Shown here: positions 7,928 to 18,996 of the stretch, piece by piece | Layout: every line of letters starts with the position of its first letter | How positions within the stretch are numbered: the stretch's first letter is position 1 | Assembly: GCF_002632615.1 (NCBI RefSeq) | Contig: NZ_NITZ01000001.1 | Span: 352,171-416,170 of the forward strand | Direction of reading: 5' to 3' | DNA: 64,000 bases | DNA from: Xenorhabdus miraniensis | Lineage (GTDB): Bacteria; Pseudomonadota; Gammaproteobacteria; Enterobacterales; Enterobacteriaceae | The notes under the pieces: model-generated | What the model saw: the letters and a program-made list of their open reading frames with translations, nothing else | What the model was told of the DNA's origin: nothing | The model's database searches: none | Position numbers and translations under genes: made by a program

Positions 7928-10093
7928 TTATTGGCCCGTTTCGAGTCTGGCATAAGCAGCCACCAGCCACTTAATACCTTCACCCTGAAACGCGATTTGC
8001 AAGCGGCAATGCTCCCCACTGCCTTCTATATTGATAATTGTCCCTTCACCAAATTTGGGATGGTGTACGCGTTGACCCAGTGCATAACCACTATCGCTGG
8101 CACTGATCGGCGTACCCAGCCGTTTGTGACTGACCGGACGGGATACTGTAGCTCGCAAACGAACTTCTGTTACACATTCTGTCGGCAATTCACCAATAAA
8201 ACGAGATGGACGGTGGTACACTTCTTTACCATATAAGCGACGACTTTCAGCATAGGTCAACGTTAGTTTTTGCATCGCCCTTGTGACACCCACATAGGCC
8301 AAACGACGCTCTTCTTCCAATCGTCCGCCCTCTTCAATGGACATCTGGCTCGGGAACATACCCTCTTCCATGCCCACAATAAAGACTTGCGGAAATTCCA
8401 GACCCTTTGCCGAGTGCAAAGTCATCAATTGTACAGCATCCTGATAAGCGTCTGCCTGGCTTTCCCCAGATTCAAGCGCCGCATGAGAAAGAAAGGCTTG
8501 CAATGGCAGTAGATCCTCGTCTTCATCCTGATAACTGAATTGACGAGTTGCCGTCACCAATTCTTCAAGGTTTTCGATACGCGCCTGCGCTTTTTCACCT
8601 TTTTCTTGCTGATACATTGCCCACAAACCAGAATCGCGGATAATACGATCAGTTTGGACATGCAGCGGCATTTCCTGTGTTTCTGTTTCCAGCGCTTCAA
8701 TTAATTCGATGAAACGCTGCAATGCCGATGCAGCCCGTCCTGCCAGCACTTTCTCCTGAATCAGCGACAAGCTGCTTTCCCATAAGGTTTTTTGCTGATC
8801 ACGCGCCACTTGGCGCACAACATCAAGCGTTCTGTCACCAATGCCGCGTGTCGGTGTATTCACCACACGTTCAAAAGCTGCGTCATCATGACGGTTTGCC
8901 ACCAAACGCAAGTAAGATAAGGCGTCTTTGATTTCCTGACGCTCGAAGAAGCGCTGACCACCATAAATGCGGTAAGGCATGGAAGCTTGTAACAAGGCTT
9001 CTTCCAGCACTCGGGACTGGGCGTTACTGCGATACAGAATCGCACACTCTTTCAATGCCCCGCCATTATCCAACCAATGCTTGATTCGGCCAACAACATA
9101 ACGGGATTCATCCAGCTCATTGAAGGCGCAATACAATGAAATAGGCTCGCCTTCACTTCCTTCTGTCCACAAATTTTTGCCCAAACGATCGCTGTTATGC
9201 GCGATCAAGGCATTGGCAGCCTTAAGAATATTACTGGTCGAACGGTAATTCTGTTCCAGACGGATAGTTTCCGCGCCCGGAAAATCTTTAAGGAAACGCT
9301 GGATATTTTCCACCTGCGCACCACGCCAACCGTAAATGGACTGGTCGTCGTCCCCGACAATCATTACCTTGCCGCTATCGCCAGCCAGTAGATGAATCCA
9401 AGCGTATTGAATACTGTTGGTATCCTGAAATTCGTCTACCAGAATATTAGTAAAACGTTCCCGATAATGTTGCAGAATCTGCGGCTTATTCAGCCACAGT
9501 TCATGGGCACGTAACAGCAACTCAGCAAAATCGACCAATCCGGCGCGATCACACGCTTCCTGATAGGCCTGATAGATTTTCAGCCAAGTTGCTTCCACCG
9601 GATTGCCGTAGCTTTCGATATGTTGCGGACGCAAGCCTTCATCTTTTTTACCATTGATGTACCACATGCCCTGACGAGCCGGCCACTGTTTGTCATCCAG
9701 ATTCATTGCCTTGATGATACGCTTGATTAAGCGATGCTGATCTTCACTATCAAGGATCTGAAAATCCTGCGGCAGGTTGGCATCAAGATGATGGGCTCGC
9801 AGCAAGCGGTGGGCAAGGCCATGGAATGTACCGATCCACATTCCACCCTGACTGGTGCCAATCAGGCTTTCAATTCTATGGCGCATCTCCGCGGCGGCTT
9901 TATTGGTAAACGTGACCGCCATGATGGAAAACGGTGAGGCATTTTCAACTGACAGTAACCAGGCGATCCGGTGAACCAATACGCGCGTTTTACCACTACC
10001 AGCCCCCGCCAGCACCAACATATTAGTACGAGATGCCGCGACCGCTTCGCGTTGTTTATCATTCAGGCTTTCGAGCAGATAAGAAACGTCCAT
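7928..10093 (-). CDS. uvrD: DNA helicase II UvrD
   Basis: UvrD is a superfamily 1 3'-5' helicase used in nucleotide excision repair and methyl-directed mismatch repair, and it also removes RecA filaments. The 721-residue product (E. coli 720) has Walker A GAGSGKT at 30-36, the DEFQDTN box, [15 protein letters not shown], and motif VI VGVTRAMQKLTL. The C-terminal Tudor-like part (GQRVHHPKFGEGTI) is intact. I chose the ATG at 10093 (MDVSYLLESL) because it matches the family start; an upstream ATG at 10102 would add three residues. A LexA box lies 36 bases upstream. Confidence 0.97.
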   Translation of the reverse strand: MDVSYLLESLNDKQREAVAASRTNMLVLAGAGSGKTRVLVHRIAWLLSVENASPFSIMAVTFTNKAAAEMRHRIESLIGTSQGGMWIGTFHGLAHRLLRAHHLDANLPQDFQILDSEDQHRLIKRIIKAMNLDDKQWPARQGMWYINGKKDEGLRPQHIESYGNPVEATWLKIYQAYQEACDRAGLVDFAELLLRAHELWLNKPQILQHYRERFTNILVDEFQDTNSIQYAWIHLLAGDSGKVMIVGDDDQSIYGWRGAQVENIQRFLKDFPGAETIRLEQNYRSTSNILKAANALIAHNSDRLGKNLWTEGSEGEPISLYCAFNELDESRYVVGRIKHWLDNGGALKECAILYRSNAQSRVLEEALLQASMPYRIYGGQRFFERQEIKDALSYLRLVANRHDDAAFERVVNTPTRGIGDRTLDVVRQVARDQQKTLWESSLSLIQEKVLAGRAASALQRFIELIEALETETQEMPLHVQTDRIIRDSGLWAMYQQEKGEKAQARIENLEELVTATRQFSYQDEDEDLLPLQAFLSHAALESGESQADAYQDAVQLMTLHSAKGLEFPQVFIVGMEEGMFPSQMSIEEGGRLEEERRLAYVGVTRAMQKLTLTYAESRRLYGKEVYHRPSRFIGELPTECVTEVRLRATVSRPVSHKRLGTPISASDSGYALGQRVHHPKFGEGTIINIEGSGEHCRLQIAFQGEGIKWLVAAYARLETGQ

Positions 10094-10128
10094 AATTACC
10101 ATCAGTTATTTGCAATGACTCAGTATCA

Positions 10129-10144
10129 CTGTTTTTTTATACAG
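10129..10144. promoter_or_regulatory. LexA (SOS) box upstream of uvrD
   Basis: CTGTTTTTTTATACAG is an exact CTGT-N8-ACAG match to the enterobacterial LexA operator. It sits 36 bases upstream of the uvrD start, where E. coli uvrD also has its SOS box. SOS induction of uvrD is therefore expected. Confidence 0.85.
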
Positions 10145-10158
10145 ATTACAATCTGAAA

Positions 10159-10875
10159 TTATATCAGTGCTATCAAAGAAGCCAAATCAGAAATCTCAAC
10201 ATGTGGAACCAAGCGCCCTTCGGGTTCCTGCATCAGATCTTTATTCTCAATGTTAATCCAACACGCCTGCATTCCACTGTACAGGGCACCTTCGACATCT
10301 GTATTTAAGTTATCCCCCACATGCAGGATCTGATTTATCGGCAGATTCAACCGTTCAGCCGCCAGATGGTACATATCCGGATAAGGCTTGGAACGCCCAT
10401 CCAATCCGGCTTTCAGCACAAACTCGAAATAAGGGGCAAGCCCACATGCCTCAGGTTCAGCATTCCCATTGGTGATCGCGACCAACGGAATTTTTTCCGA
10501 CAACGCGGATAAGGTCTTATGAGTCGATTCCGGAACGGTGATTTTATTACGCCAGTACCTAAAGCAAGACATAATCTCATCCGTGCCACGTATCGTTTCC
10601 TCATAGTTAAAACCGTGATGGTTAAACATCAGCTCGGCGGATTGCCGACGCCATGATGTAACGTCGTGATAGATTTCAGGCTCTTGCTCAAGGACAGCCT
10701 GACGATATAAATACAGATCTTCACGCTCAAAGTAGCGAAATTTGGCATCGTACTGCCTGATAAAACACAACACTTCTTTTTCGGTTTTATCGATCACAGG
10801 ATGGTTATCGTAAAGAGTATCGTCCAGATCGAATGTCATCGCAGCAAACGGTGCGAGAGGCCGATAAAAACGCAT
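10159..10875 (-). CDS. yigB: HAD-family phosphatase YigB
   Basis: YigB is a haloacid-dehalogenase hydrolase; the E. coli enzyme dephosphorylates FMN to riboflavin among other substrates. The 238-residue product has motif [11 protein letters not shown] with nucleophile Asp16 and Asp18, motif II AITNGN, and motif III to IV around [10 protein letters not shown] and [13 protein letters not shown]. Its ATG overlaps the xerC stop in TAATG, so translation is probably coupled. This is the conserved dapF-yigA-xerC-yigB-uvrD order. Confidence 0.95.
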   Translation of the reverse strand: MRFYRPLAPFAAMTFDLDDTLYDNHPVIDKTEKEVLCFIRQYDAKFRYFEREDLYLYRQAVLEQEPEIYHDVTSWRRQSAELMFNHHGFNYEETIRGTDEIMSCFRYWRNKITVPESTHKTLSALSEKIPLVAITNGNAEPEACGLAPYFEFVLKAGLDGRSKPYPDMYHLAAERLNLPINQILHVGDNLNTDVEGALYSGMQACWINIENKDLMQEPEGRLVPHVEISDLASLIALI

Positions 10876-11789
10876 TATGATTTCCCTCGTTTAGCTCTGG
10901 GGTGGGCGACATCATAGACTTTGGTTAAATGCTGGAAATCCAGATGCGTATAGATCTGAGTCGTTGACAGGTTGGCATGACCAAGCAATTCCTGTACAGC
11001 ACGCAGATCACCACTGGATTCCAAAATATGTGTAGCAAAAGAGTGGCGCAATTTATGGGGGTTGATATGGCTATTTACGCCTTGCCGGATACCCCATTGC
11101 TCAAATCGTTTTTGTACGTTACGGGCAGAGATCCGTTTTCCACTCTTGGTGGAAATAAAAAGCGCATTATCTTCCGGCTCAAACAGCTCCCGCATTTCCA
11201 GCCAACGCTGAAGCCATTCCTGCGCCATATGGCCGAACGGCACTTTACGCTCTTTGCTGCCTTTGCCATGTACCCAGACTTCGCCACCCTCCAGATCCAA
11301 ATGGCGACAATCAAGGCCAACCAACTCAGACAGACGCAGGCCCGCGCCATACATCACTTCCAGCATGGTTCTGTCACGCACTGACAGAGGATCATTCAAA
11401 TTGATGTTGAGTAATTGATTAACTTCATCCACATCCATGTTTTTCGGTAAGTGTCTTTTTTTACGGGGCACACTGACACTTTTAGCAGGATTGGCATCCA
11501 ACTTTCCCTGTGTCATCATCCAGTCAAGAAAAGTGCGTAAGGATGAAAGACGCAGGGCGAGGCTGGCTGACTGCAATCCTGCCCGGCGACTGCGAGAAGC
11601 AAACATTCTGACTTTTGCCGGATCAAGCGCCTGCCACTCACAGACTCCTATCTCCAGTGACATTTCCGCCAGAACGGCTAAATGGCGTCGATAGTTGGTT
11701 ATCGTAACCGGGCTTAAGCGCCGTTCAACCCTCAAATAGTGTAAAAAGGCTTCGACAGGCTCCAACAGCAGATCGATCGGCTGATTCAT
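10875..11789 (-). CDS. xerC: Tyrosine recombinase XerC
   Basis: XerC works with XerD at the dif site to resolve chromosome dimers. The 304-residue product has the N-terminal SAM-like core-binding domain (about 10-100) and the catalytic domain with Arg152, Lys176, His246, Arg249, His271 and the nucleophile Tyr280 ([25 protein letters not shown]). All six catalytic residues are present. It overlaps yigA upstream by four bases and yigB downstream by one, so it is part of a tightly packed operon. Confidence 0.97.
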   Translation of the reverse strand: MNQPIDLLLEPVEAFLHYLRVERRLSPVTITNYRRHLAVLAEMSLEIGVCEWQALDPAKVRMFASRSRRAGLQSASLALRLSSLRTFLDWMMTQGKLDANPAKSVSVPRKKRHLPKNMDVDEVNQLLNINLNDPLSVRDRTMLEVMYGAGLRLSELVGLDCRHLDLEGGEVWVHGKGSKERKVPFGHMAQEWLQRWLEMRELFEPEDNALFISTKSGKRISARNVQKRFEQWGIRQGVNSHINPHKLRHSFATHILESSGDLRAVQELLGHANLSTTQIYTHLDFQHLTKVYDVAHPRAKRGKS

Positions 11790-12490
11790 GCGCGTTCAAT
11801 CCAGCGGGATAATAGCCCCGGCAGCAGTTTCGCCAAATGGCCGAGAAGGTCAGTTCCCATATCTTCATGATAATGCCGTTTATCATGGCTATTGAAAATC
11901 ACCATACCCAAATCCCCTTGTGACCCTAAAAGGGAGATCGCCACAGAACCGACATGACGCGCTTGTGGCATCAGTAATAAAATTTCCGGGCCGTGCAAAA
12001 TGCCAAGGTAATGATTTGTGTCACCAAATCGCTTTATGCGGACAGGTTCAAAAGAATGGCGGGATATCGCCAATTCCGGTGAATTCAGTGGTGCCCCAAG
12101 ATGCCATTTATCACTGAACAACCGAATATAGCTGTTACTTAATCCAAGTGTTTTTGTCCATGAACTCAAACGGGAAAGAAAATCCTGCAAGCTTTTGGCA
12201 CCAGAGAGATCTGACAGTAATTGCAGCAGACTGCTAAATAGCACTTCATTTTGTTTTGCCTGCTCCATCAAATGGATTAAATCATCTTCCAAATAACGGA
12301 TGCGTTTCCTCTGGCGGTTCATATGCCATTCCACCAAAGAAACGCACTCCCGCACCGGATGGGGAACTCTTATATTATCGACCAGATTGGCATTGCGGAT
12401 AAAAAAATCTGGATTATTCAGCAAATAATCCACTACCGCTTGATCATTCAGCCTGTCTTCGATACGCAATGGTTCGTCTTTTTCACCCAT
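11786..12490 (-). CDS. yigA: DUF484 family protein YigA
   Basis: YigA is a GAF-like DUF484 protein of unknown role, conserved between dapF and xerC. The product is 234 residues from the ATG at 12490 (E. coli 235). It has the conserved [19 protein letters not shown] start, [16 protein letters not shown], a short coiled coil (about 70-100), and a GAF-like C-terminal half. The frame is open up to a TTG at 12523, with another ATG at 12505; neither has a better ribosome site. I preferred 12490 for its length match, and this choice is uncertain. Confidence 0.85.
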   Translation of the reverse strand: MGEKDEPLRIEDRLNDQAVVDYLLNNPDFFIRNANLVDNIRVPHPVRECVSLVEWHMNRQRKRIRYLEDDLIHLMEQAKQNEVLFSSLLQLLSDLSGAKSLQDFLSRLSSWTKTLGLSNSYIRLFSDKWHLGAPLNSPELAISRHSFEPVRIKRFGDTNHYLGILHGPEILLLMPQARHVGSVAISLLGSQGDLGMVIFNSHDKRHYHEDMGTDLLGHLAKLLPGLLSRWIERA

Positions 12491-12538
12491 TTTCCAATGC
12501 CCCATATTCCAAGAATGACTCAATAAACACTGAATCAG

Positions 12539-13363
12539 TCACAAATGAATCGTGCCGTCATAAACGTGGGTTGCAGGCCCGGTCATAAAGAGAGGTTTGC
12601 CCGGCCCTTCCCAACGAATCTGCAAAGAGCCGCCCGGAAGATCAACCTGAACCTGCTTATCCAGAAGATCTTGCTGGATACCTACCGCCACGGCTGCACA
12701 TGCACCACTGCCACACGCCCGTGTTTCGCCCGCCCCACGCTCAAAGACCCGCAGCCGAATACGGCCCCGATTCATAACCTGCATAAAACCAACATTTACC
12801 CGCTCAGGAAAGCGCTCATGATTTTCCAACACAGCTCCCAGCACTTCCACATCAGCCGTGTCTACATCTTCAACCTGTATGACACAATGAGGATTACCCA
12901 TCGACACTACACCACACAGTACCGTGCGTTCTATCGCCCGGATAATATAGGTTTTCTCCGCTTTATTGGCCCGAAAGGGAACGCGTTGCGGCTCAAAGTC
13001 TGGTTCCCCCATATTGACACAGACTTGATCATCATTTGTGATGCTCAATACCATCCGGCCTGCTCGCGTACTGACTTTAATATCACGCTTATTCGTCAGT
13101 CCCTTCAAACGAACAAAACGGGCAAAGCAGCGCGCCCCATTACCACACTGAGAAACCTCGCTGCCATCTGAATTAAAAATACGATAGTGGAAGTCCAAGT
13201 CAGGATCATAAGGCGCTTCAACAATCAGAAGCTGATCAAAACCTATCCCGGTATTCCGATCAGACAGACGGCAAATTAATTCTGGAGAAAAATAAACATT
13301 TTGGGTCACTGCATCAACGACCATAAAATCATTGCCAAGACCGTGCATTTTGGAGAACTGCAT
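12539..13363 (-). CDS. dapF: Diaminopimelate epimerase
   Basis: DapF converts LL- to meso-diaminopimelate for lysine and peptidoglycan synthesis, using two cysteines as acid and base without cofactor. The 274-residue product equals E. coli. The catalytic cysteines are Cys73 in SQCGNGARC and the one in [12 protein letters not shown] near residue 217. The ATG at 13363 ([13 protein letters not shown]) matches the family start; an upstream codon at 13375 adds four residues with no support. lptM precedes it on the same strand, 31 bases away. Confidence 0.97.
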   Translation of the reverse strand: MQFSKMHGLGNDFMVVDAVTQNVYFSPELICRLSDRNTGIGFDQLLIVEAPYDPDLDFHYRIFNSDGSEVSQCGNGARCFARFVRLKGLTNKRDIKVSTRAGRMVLSITNDDQVCVNMGEPDFEPQRVPFRANKAEKTYIIRAIERTVLCGVVSMGNPHCVIQVEDVDTADVEVLGAVLENHERFPERVNVGFMQVMNRGRIRLRVFERGAGETRACGSGACAAVAVGIQQDLLDKQVQVDLPGGSLQIRWEGPGKPLFMTGPATHVYDGTIHL

Positions 13364-13394
13364 ATACGACTCCAAGAAAAATCACATTACCGAC

Positions 13395-13586
13395 TCACTG
13401 TCTTTGAGCATCCGCTGGCGTACTGTCTGACGTGCTTTCTGGCTGCACTTTATCCACCTTCTTCACAGGAGCCTGTGTTGCAGATGCCTCCGCAGGTGGA
13501 AAATAAAGAGGGCCTTTCAAACCGCAACCAGCCAGAGAGAGTAGTGTTATGATAGTCAATGACCAACGGAGTTGTTTTTTCATCAT
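13395..13586 (-). CDS. lptM: LptM (YifL), small outer-membrane lipoprotein of the LPS translocon
   Basis: LptM is a small lipoprotein that binds LptD-LptE and promotes its correct oxidative assembly in E. coli. The 63-residue product has a lipoprotein signal peptide ending in the lipobox LAGC, followed by the conserved GLKGPLYFPP. The rest is low-complexity and Pro/Ala/Thr-rich, as in homologues. Two ATGs are adjacent (13586 and 13583), and either may be used. It is the first gene of the lptM-dapF-yigA-xerC-yigB run and is divergent from cyaY. Confidence 0.9.
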   Translation of the reverse strand: MMKKQLRWSLTIITLLSLAGCGLKGPLYFPPAEASATQAPVKKVDKVQPESTSDSTPADAQRQ

Positions 13587-13661
13587 ATTAATGCCTGTGA
13601 TTCATGCGCCAATACTCTCTATAATCGCAGCTAGGCCCTGAAAAGCAAATAGGAAATAAAC

Positions 13662-13982
13662 ATGAACGATAGCGAATTTCATCAATTAGCCGATCAATTG
13701 ATGCTTCATCTTGAAGAACAACTGGATAATTACGATGGGGATGCAGACATTGACTGTGAAACAAATGGCGGTGTGATGACGCTAAGTTTTGAAAACGACA
13801 GCAAAATCATTATTAACCGCCAGGAACCTTTCCATCAAATTTGGCTGGCAACCAAAAATGGGGGGTATCATTTTGATTATCGTGATAATCAATGGATTTG
13901 TGATCGCAGTGGTAACGATTTTATCTCCATGCTGGCACAAGCCATTACAGAGCAGAGCGGTGAAGCATTTCAATTTTCGTGA
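13662..13982 (+). CDS. cyaY: Frataxin homologue CyaY
   Basis: CyaY is the bacterial frataxin. It binds iron and IscS and moderates iron-sulfur cluster assembly. The 106-residue product (E. coli 106) begins [33 protein letters not shown] with the acidic first helix, followed by the beta-sheet ([33 protein letters not shown]) and W-containing core. It lies between lptM (divergent) and cyaA (convergent), exactly as in E. coli. Confidence 0.95.
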   Translation: MNDSEFHQLADQLMLHLEEQLDNYDGDADIDCETNGGVMTLSFENDSKIIINRQEPFHQIWLATKNGGYHFDYRDNQWICDRSGNDFISMLAQAITEQSGEAFQFS

Positions 13983-13993
13983 CCACCTTTTAC

Positions 13994-14016
13994 AAGCGCC
14001 TAAAAAACAGGCGCTT
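13994..14016. terminator. Hairpin between cyaY and cyaA ends
   Basis: AAGCGCC and GGCGCTT form a 7-base-pair stem with a 9-base A-rich loop, 12 bases after the cyaY stop. It lies between two convergent genes and probably serves both, though T tracts are weak. Confidence 0.5.
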
Positions 14017-14069
14017 AATGTTACGGCCTTATTGACGACTACTTAATACTTGAAACCTATTGGGATATA

Positions 14070-16667
14070 TCAACAGTGATACAAAGAGCGATAGGTATCA
14101 TGAGCACCACAGGATTCCTCAAGGCGGCCATCATAGGGTCTTGTATCGTTGGTCTCTATAGTATCCAGCGGGAACGTTCCATCCACAAAAGGCGCCACAT
14201 GAGTACGCTCGCCTTTCTTAACGATTTGATAGAACTGCGGCAAGTTGAAATTGATAAAACTGGAACCATAAGTAAAGCGATCGTGTGATGAAGAATAAAA
14301 ACGGCTGATATCACGTACCAACTCTTCTTTACTTCCTTCACAATGCGAATAGATTTCTACCCGATTTGATTCGTCGAGGATATAAATATTGAATCCTTGC
14401 TTCTTCTCAATATCTTCGAAAAAAAACTGGATAATACCTTCACAAGCAAACCCATCGATCACAGGCGGTAAATGTTTTTCTTTGGTATCAATTTTGACTG
14501 GCAGGCCATGCAGTTTGGTATTGGAAATTGCACCATAGAATTCCACTGCATTTTCCAGTTTTTGAACCGAAACGTTTAACCGTTCAAAAAAGAGACCCCA
14601 GGTTTGGCCTGAAATACGTAACGCCTTAAAGCGATTAGGATCCTGACGATTACTGGAAAGACGCAACTCTATACATTCTGAAACCAGTTGCTGAATACGG
14701 GTACAGATAAGCCCGCCCAGATGTTTGCTGTAACAGAAGACTTCAACGTCAGACGGCGGTGCGGCATCCTGATGCATTTTACCTAATATGGTCTTTAATG
14801 CTTCCAGTACTGATTGTTCTCCACTGAAATGCAGGGTTCTCACTTCATTCCATGAGTTGCGGTAAAGTAAATCGATGCTGCCCACCAAACATTGCTGCAA
14901 CTCACCAAAGCTGAAAACATTCAGTTTTCTCAGATCAAAATGAACAAACTGATTGGAAAATGCCGCTGTCGGATCTTCTTCCAAGTTGACAATGATCGCT
15001 AAATGGCGAATTTCACAAGGGCTGTACAAGGCTTTTGGCGTAGGTGCCGGAAGACGGATCGGAAAATGCGTGGCAATATCATTGACCAAATCACACAATT
15101 TATTTCTGTCGCACTGTGATTTCCCGTGATGAACATGAATCCGGGTGCCTTTGGTCAGTAATCCATTAAAATATGTCCAGGAAACTAACTTATTCAAATA
15201 GCGGTTATATTCCAGCGGTTGGTGCCCAATTATCGATTCTATCGTGGGAGCACAGTTGTAAAGATACCAACCACTGCGGTTGACACGCCCCGGCGGAACA
15301 TAAATGAACGTCAGATCTTGCTCTGACAAATCCGGAGATATCTGAGGATTCACCAGCGTCACTTTACCGGGTAATGCTTCAAAAGCCGCATACAATTTAC
15401 GGGTCAATACCCCGATATCCTGCGGGCTGGCACTCACACTTAAATTGTTACGGCGGGCAAAACGAATCAGGTTGCGATAACTCTGCATCATGGTATCGAG
15501 CAATTCATTATGTGCCTCACGCACCTGCTCAATCTTCCACGAGTTGCGATTATCCAACATAGCGAGTTTGTTATCATCCCAATCCCATTCATGCACCAAC
15601 TGGGATATGACCTGACGACGCCATCCTGTACAGCCTTTATCATCACGGCCTTCCAGTGACTTTTCACATACCTTCAGGTAAAAACAACGACGCGCCAAAT
15701 CTAGGCGCGTAAGGTCGTTTGTGGCAGTCAGATAACGGGTTACACGTTCCAACATCATGCTATAAGCATCAAGGCCAAAGGAAACAATCGCGCCATCATG
15801 GAAGTACTGTTTCATTTCCATAGCCAGTAGTTTTCCATTGGGATATTCCCATGAATAAGCTTCCAGCAACAGACTTTTCAATACCGCCTTATAAGGAGAA
15901 TCCACACTTTTATAAAGCTGCCAAAGACTCGCTCCAAAATATTCTTCCGCAGACAGCTCACCCAAACCGCCCAAATCCAGCCATTCATTTGGCGTTAGAA
16001 CACCTTGAGCATAGAGGGAAAGCACATATTCATCGTAATGTGCTTCCTCTTCCACAGGAACCATCGCCCACAGCAAGCGTTTACCGGCCATACAAACCGC
16101 AGTGCGATAAAATTCATCAAGCAGGAGAATATGTTGGGTAGAGCCGCAATCTTCACCACCCAGACTGCCGCTGGCATGATGCCGAAAACGATTTTCATCA
16201 ATCAGAAAGAAGGTAACCTCAATTCCCAGCGTCGCTGCCCACTGTTCTATCAAGGTACATTTTTGCTCCAGTAACGCTTTCTCATCACTATCCAGCCAGG
16301 ATTGATGACAAACCCAAATATCCACGTCAGAGGAACAACTTTGGCCTATAGAGGAAGTACTGCCCATTGAGTAAATTCCCGTAATCGGCAATTCACCATT
16401 GGAGGTATGCGACAAGGCACCAGCAAGCTGGCTTTCCAGATCATTAATCCAAAACTGCTGTGATTCATCAGGCGTAAAAAAGCAAACGCCATGAGGAACG
16501 TTGCCTTTGATATAGCCTGGCATCATTGGATGATGATAATGTAATAATACTGGAATTAAACTATAAACTTGCTTAAAAGCGTCACTCATTGAGCTAGTTG
16601 CGCGCTCTAGTCTAAGTTGGTTAATTGCATCCAGTCGCTGCTTCAGCGTTTCAATATAGAGATACAA
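14070..16667 (-). CDS. cyaA: Class I adenylate cyclase CyaA
   Basis: CyaA makes cAMP for CRP-dependent control and is stimulated by the phosphotransferase system. The 865-residue product (E. coli 848) has the nucleotidyltransferase signature GSTSSIGQS (102-110) with metal-binding Asp114 and Asp116 in SSDVDIWVC. The C-terminal regulatory half is full length. The start is TTG at 16667, giving [20 protein letters not shown]. coli cyaA also uses TTG, which is known to limit CyaA yield, so this feature is conserved. A CRP site lies about 110 bases upstream. Confidence 0.96.
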   Translation of the reverse strand: MYLYIETLKQRLDAINQLRLERATSSMSDAFKQVYSLIPVLLHYHHPMMPGYIKGNVPHGVCFFTPDESQQFWINDLESQLAGALSHTSNGELPITGIYSMGSTSSIGQSCSSDVDIWVCHQSWLDSDEKALLEQKCTLIEQWAATLGIEVTFFLIDENRFRHHASGSLGGEDCGSTQHILLLDEFYRTAVCMAGKRLLWAMVPVEEEAHYDEYVLSLYAQGVLTPNEWLDLGGLGELSAEEYFGASLWQLYKSVDSPYKAVLKSLLLEAYSWEYPNGKLLAMEMKQYFHDGAIVSFGLDAYSMMLERVTRYLTATNDLTRLDLARRCFYLKVCEKSLEGRDDKGCTGWRRQVISQLVHEWDWDDNKLAMLDNRNSWKIEQVREAHNELLDTMMQSYRNLIRFARRNNLSVSASPQDIGVLTRKLYAAFEALPGKVTLVNPQISPDLSEQDLTFIYVPPGRVNRSGWYLYNCAPTIESIIGHQPLEYNRYLNKLVSWTYFNGLLTKGTRIHVHHGKSQCDRNKLCDLVNDIATHFPIRLPAPTPKALYSPCEIRHLAIIVNLEEDPTAAFSNQFVHFDLRKLNVFSFGELQQCLVGSIDLLYRNSWNEVRTLHFSGEQSVLEALKTILGKMHQDAAPPSDVEVFCYSKHLGGLICTRIQQLVSECIELRLSSNRQDPNRFKALRISGQTWGLFFERLNVSVQKLENAVEFYGAISNTKLHGLPVKIDTKEKHLPPVIDGFACEGIIQFFFEDIEKKQGFNIYILDESNRVEIYSHCEGSKEELVRDISRFYSSSHDRFTYGSSFINFNLPQFYQIVKKGERTHVAPFVDGTFPLDTIETNDTRPYDGRLEESCGAHDTYRSLYHC

Positions 16668-17297
16668 GAGTTTCGCCTGATATCAGTTCCAGTGCCTAAA
16701 GTAGTCCCCTGTTTCCGATAACGCGTGGTATTACAAGATTATTTAAAATTATTTTTACAAACTTATTGTCGGAAACGTGATCAATTTAACACCTTGCAGT
16801 CGAAGCGTAAAGTATGCGCTACCACTCTTTCGCCTCACCTGCAATAGTCAAATAGCAATTAACTCTTTGTAAAATATTAATTTAATCACAAAACAGATAC
16901 AAAAATATGTTTTTTCAAATAAGTATTATAGTTGATTATTTTTCATATAAAGGATGTAAGGTCTTGTAAAGCATCAGACTTCCAGAGTTATATTCCCCTG
17001 ATAATATTTTTTAATTGTTAATAATCTCTCGTCGTTTTTTACTAACCAACTCATCTTAAAATGTTAATTTGCTTTTAAATCAATCTTTTTGTTTATTTTC
17101 TCCATTTAAATAAAACATTATTTTAATATTTAAAATTATTTTTATCTTATAAACTGTATATCCATATACTATTTTACTTTTTCTGGTCTTTTCGTAACTG
17201 GAAAAAAAATCATTGAAATGTTAAAACTGGCGCTATTTTCTCACTCATTGGTGGCTAATTAGTGGCTAAAAAGCCGCCATACCCAATATATTTATCC
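16668..17297. other. Long regulatory spacer between cyaA and hemC
   Basis: No gene is visible in these 630 bases between divergent cyaA and hemC. The cyaA-proximal part holds the CRP site described separately. The hemC-proximal part (16900-17250) is very AT-rich and must contain the hem promoter, but no single -35/-10 pair is clearly best. Confidence 0.6.
16776..16791. promoter_or_regulatory. CRP site in the cyaA promoter region
   Basis: CGTGATCAATTTAACA matches TGTGA-N6-TCACA at 8 of 10 positions. Read on the minus strand it sits in a context (GGTGTTAAATTGATCACG) that I recognise from the E. coli cyaA promoter, where cAMP-CRP represses cyaA. It lies 109 bases upstream of the cyaA TTG. Confidence 0.75.
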
Positions 17298-18239
17298 ATG
17301 ACAATGAAAATCATTCGTATCGCTACCCGCCAAAGCCCATTGGCTATGTGGCAAGCGCAATATGTTCAAAAACAACTGGAACACTTTCATCCAGAATTAA
17401 AAGTAGAGCTGGTTCCAATGGTCACACGTGGCGATATTATCCTTGATACACCATTAGCAAAGGTGGGAGGCAAGGGCCTGTTCGTGAAAGAATTAGAACT
17501 GGCATTGCTTGAAAAACGCGCTGATATTGCTGTCCATTCCATGAAAGATGTCCCTGTCGAATTTCCCGACGGTTTGGGGTTGGTCACAATCTGCGAACGG
17601 GATGATCCACGGGATGCTTTTGTTTCAGTAAAATACGCTTCGCTTGATGATTTGCCAGCAGGCAGTATTGTTGGGACATCCAGCTTACGCCGTCAGTGCC
17701 AAATTCGCCAGCTACACCCTGATTTTGTCGTCCGTGATTTACGCGGTAATGTCGGCACCCGCCTGAGCAAACTTGATAATGGCGACTATGATGCCATTAT
17801 CCTTGCAACGGCAGGGCTAAAAAGACTAGGGCTCGAAGAACGCATTCGCACGCCATTGGCACCAGAGTTACTGCTGCCAGCCGTCGGTCAAGGTGCTGTG
17901 GGGATTGAGTGCCGGCTTGATGATCAGCAGACCCGTGAACTGCTGGCGCCCTTGAACCATGCCAGAACAGAAACTTGCGTTCTTGCTGAACGAGCTATGA
18001 ATACCCGCCTTGAAGGGGGTTGCCAGGTACCGATTGGCAGTTATGCCATCTGGCAAGAAGACAAGATCTGGCTACGTGCTCTGGTTGGCGCGCCTGATGG
18101 GAAAGTGATTGTACGCGGCGAAAGAAGAGTATTACCAGAAGAGGCCCGTCAGGCTGGAGTAGCATTGGCGGAGGAGTTATTGGAAAAAGGCGCCCGCCAA
18201 ATTTTGGCCAGCGTATACCAGAGGAATCCACCTGAATGA
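17298..18239 (+). CDS. hemC: Porphobilinogen deaminase (hydroxymethylbilane synthase)
   Basis: HemC polymerises four porphobilinogens into hydroxymethylbilane in haem and sirohaem synthesis. From the ATG at 17298 the product is 313 residues, equal to E. coli. It has [38 protein letters not shown] and the dipyrromethane-binding Cys242 in [18 protein letters not shown] at 17262 would add 12 residues that are not conserved. No strong ribosome site precedes either start. The stop overlaps the hemD ATG (ATGA). It is the first gene of hemCDXY. Confidence 0.95.
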   Translation: MTMKIIRIATRQSPLAMWQAQYVQKQLEHFHPELKVELVPMVTRGDIILDTPLAKVGGKGLFVKELELALLEKRADIAVHSMKDVPVEFPDGLGLVTICERDDPRDAFVSVKYASLDDLPAGSIVGTSSLRRQCQIRQLHPDFVVRDLRGNVGTRLSKLDNGDYDAIILATAGLKRLGLEERIRTPLAPELLLPAVGQGAVGIECRLDDQQTRELLAPLNHARTETCVLAERAMNTRLEGGCQVPIGSYAIWQEDKIWLRALVGAPDGKVIVRGERRVLPEEARQAGVALAEELLEKGARQILASVYQRNPPE

Positions 18240-18976
18240 GCATTTTGATCACCCGCCCTGCTCCCGCAGGAGAGGAATTGGTCAGGCGATTGCGGGCTAT
18301 CGGAAAAATAGCCTTCAGTGCACCACTCATCGAAATTTGTCCGGGAGCCGATTTGCCATTGCTGTCACAAAAACTGCAATGGTTATCTGCGGGGGATCTG
18401 GTTTTCCTGTTATCAAAAAACGCCGTTCATTATGCCAATCAGCAGCTTGTTCAAGAGAGCCTGTCATGGCCTGATAAGCTCTCTTACTATGGCATCGGTA
18501 AATCGACTTCCCTGATGTTTCATCAACAAACCGGGTTAGAAATCGCTTGGTCCAGACAAGGTGAAACCAGTGAAGATCTACTGAAACTTCCCGCTCTACA
18601 GAAAACGAGTAATAAAAAGATTTTATTGCTCCGAGGTAATGGCGGCCGTGAGGTCATTGCTTCCACGTTAAGAATGCGGGAAGGAATAGTGGATTACTGT
18701 GAATGTTATTCACGACAGCCAGTTAAATATCATGCAGCCGATTTCAGTTATCACTGGCAACAATATGGTATAAAAACCATTGTTGTTACAAGTGGCGAAA
18801 TGCTGCAACTGTTATATAACTTAGTAACTGATAGCGATGGAAAAGCGTGGTTATTGAGTTGCTGTCTGGTTGTAGTCAGCGAACGCCTTGCTAATATTGC
18901 CCAAACATTGGGCTGGCAAACAATAAAAGTAGCCAAGAGTGCAGATAATGACGCCTTAATCCAGGCGCTGGAATAA
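18236..18976 (+). CDS. hemD: Uroporphyrinogen-III synthase
   Basis: HemD cyclises hydroxymethylbilane with inversion of ring D. The 246-residue product equals the family length and begins [23 protein letters not shown]. It shows the conserved [12 protein letters not shown] and the second-domain segments [13 protein letters not shown] and [11 protein letters not shown]. Sequence conservation is naturally low in this family, so the assignment also rests on position between hemC (four-base overlap) and hemX. Confidence 0.95.
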   Translation: MSILITRPAPAGEELVRRLRAIGKIAFSAPLIEICPGADLPLLSQKLQWLSAGDLVFLLSKNAVHYANQQLVQESLSWPDKLSYYGIGKSTSLMFHQQTGLEIAWSRQGETSEDLLKLPALQKTSNKKILLLRGNGGREVIASTLRMREGIVDYCECYSRQPVKYHAADFSYHWQQYGIKTIVVTSGEMLQLLYNLVTDSDGKAWLLSCCLVVVSERLANIAQTLGWQTIKVAKSADNDALIQALE

Positions 18977-18996
18977 ACCAATATGGGATGTCCATT

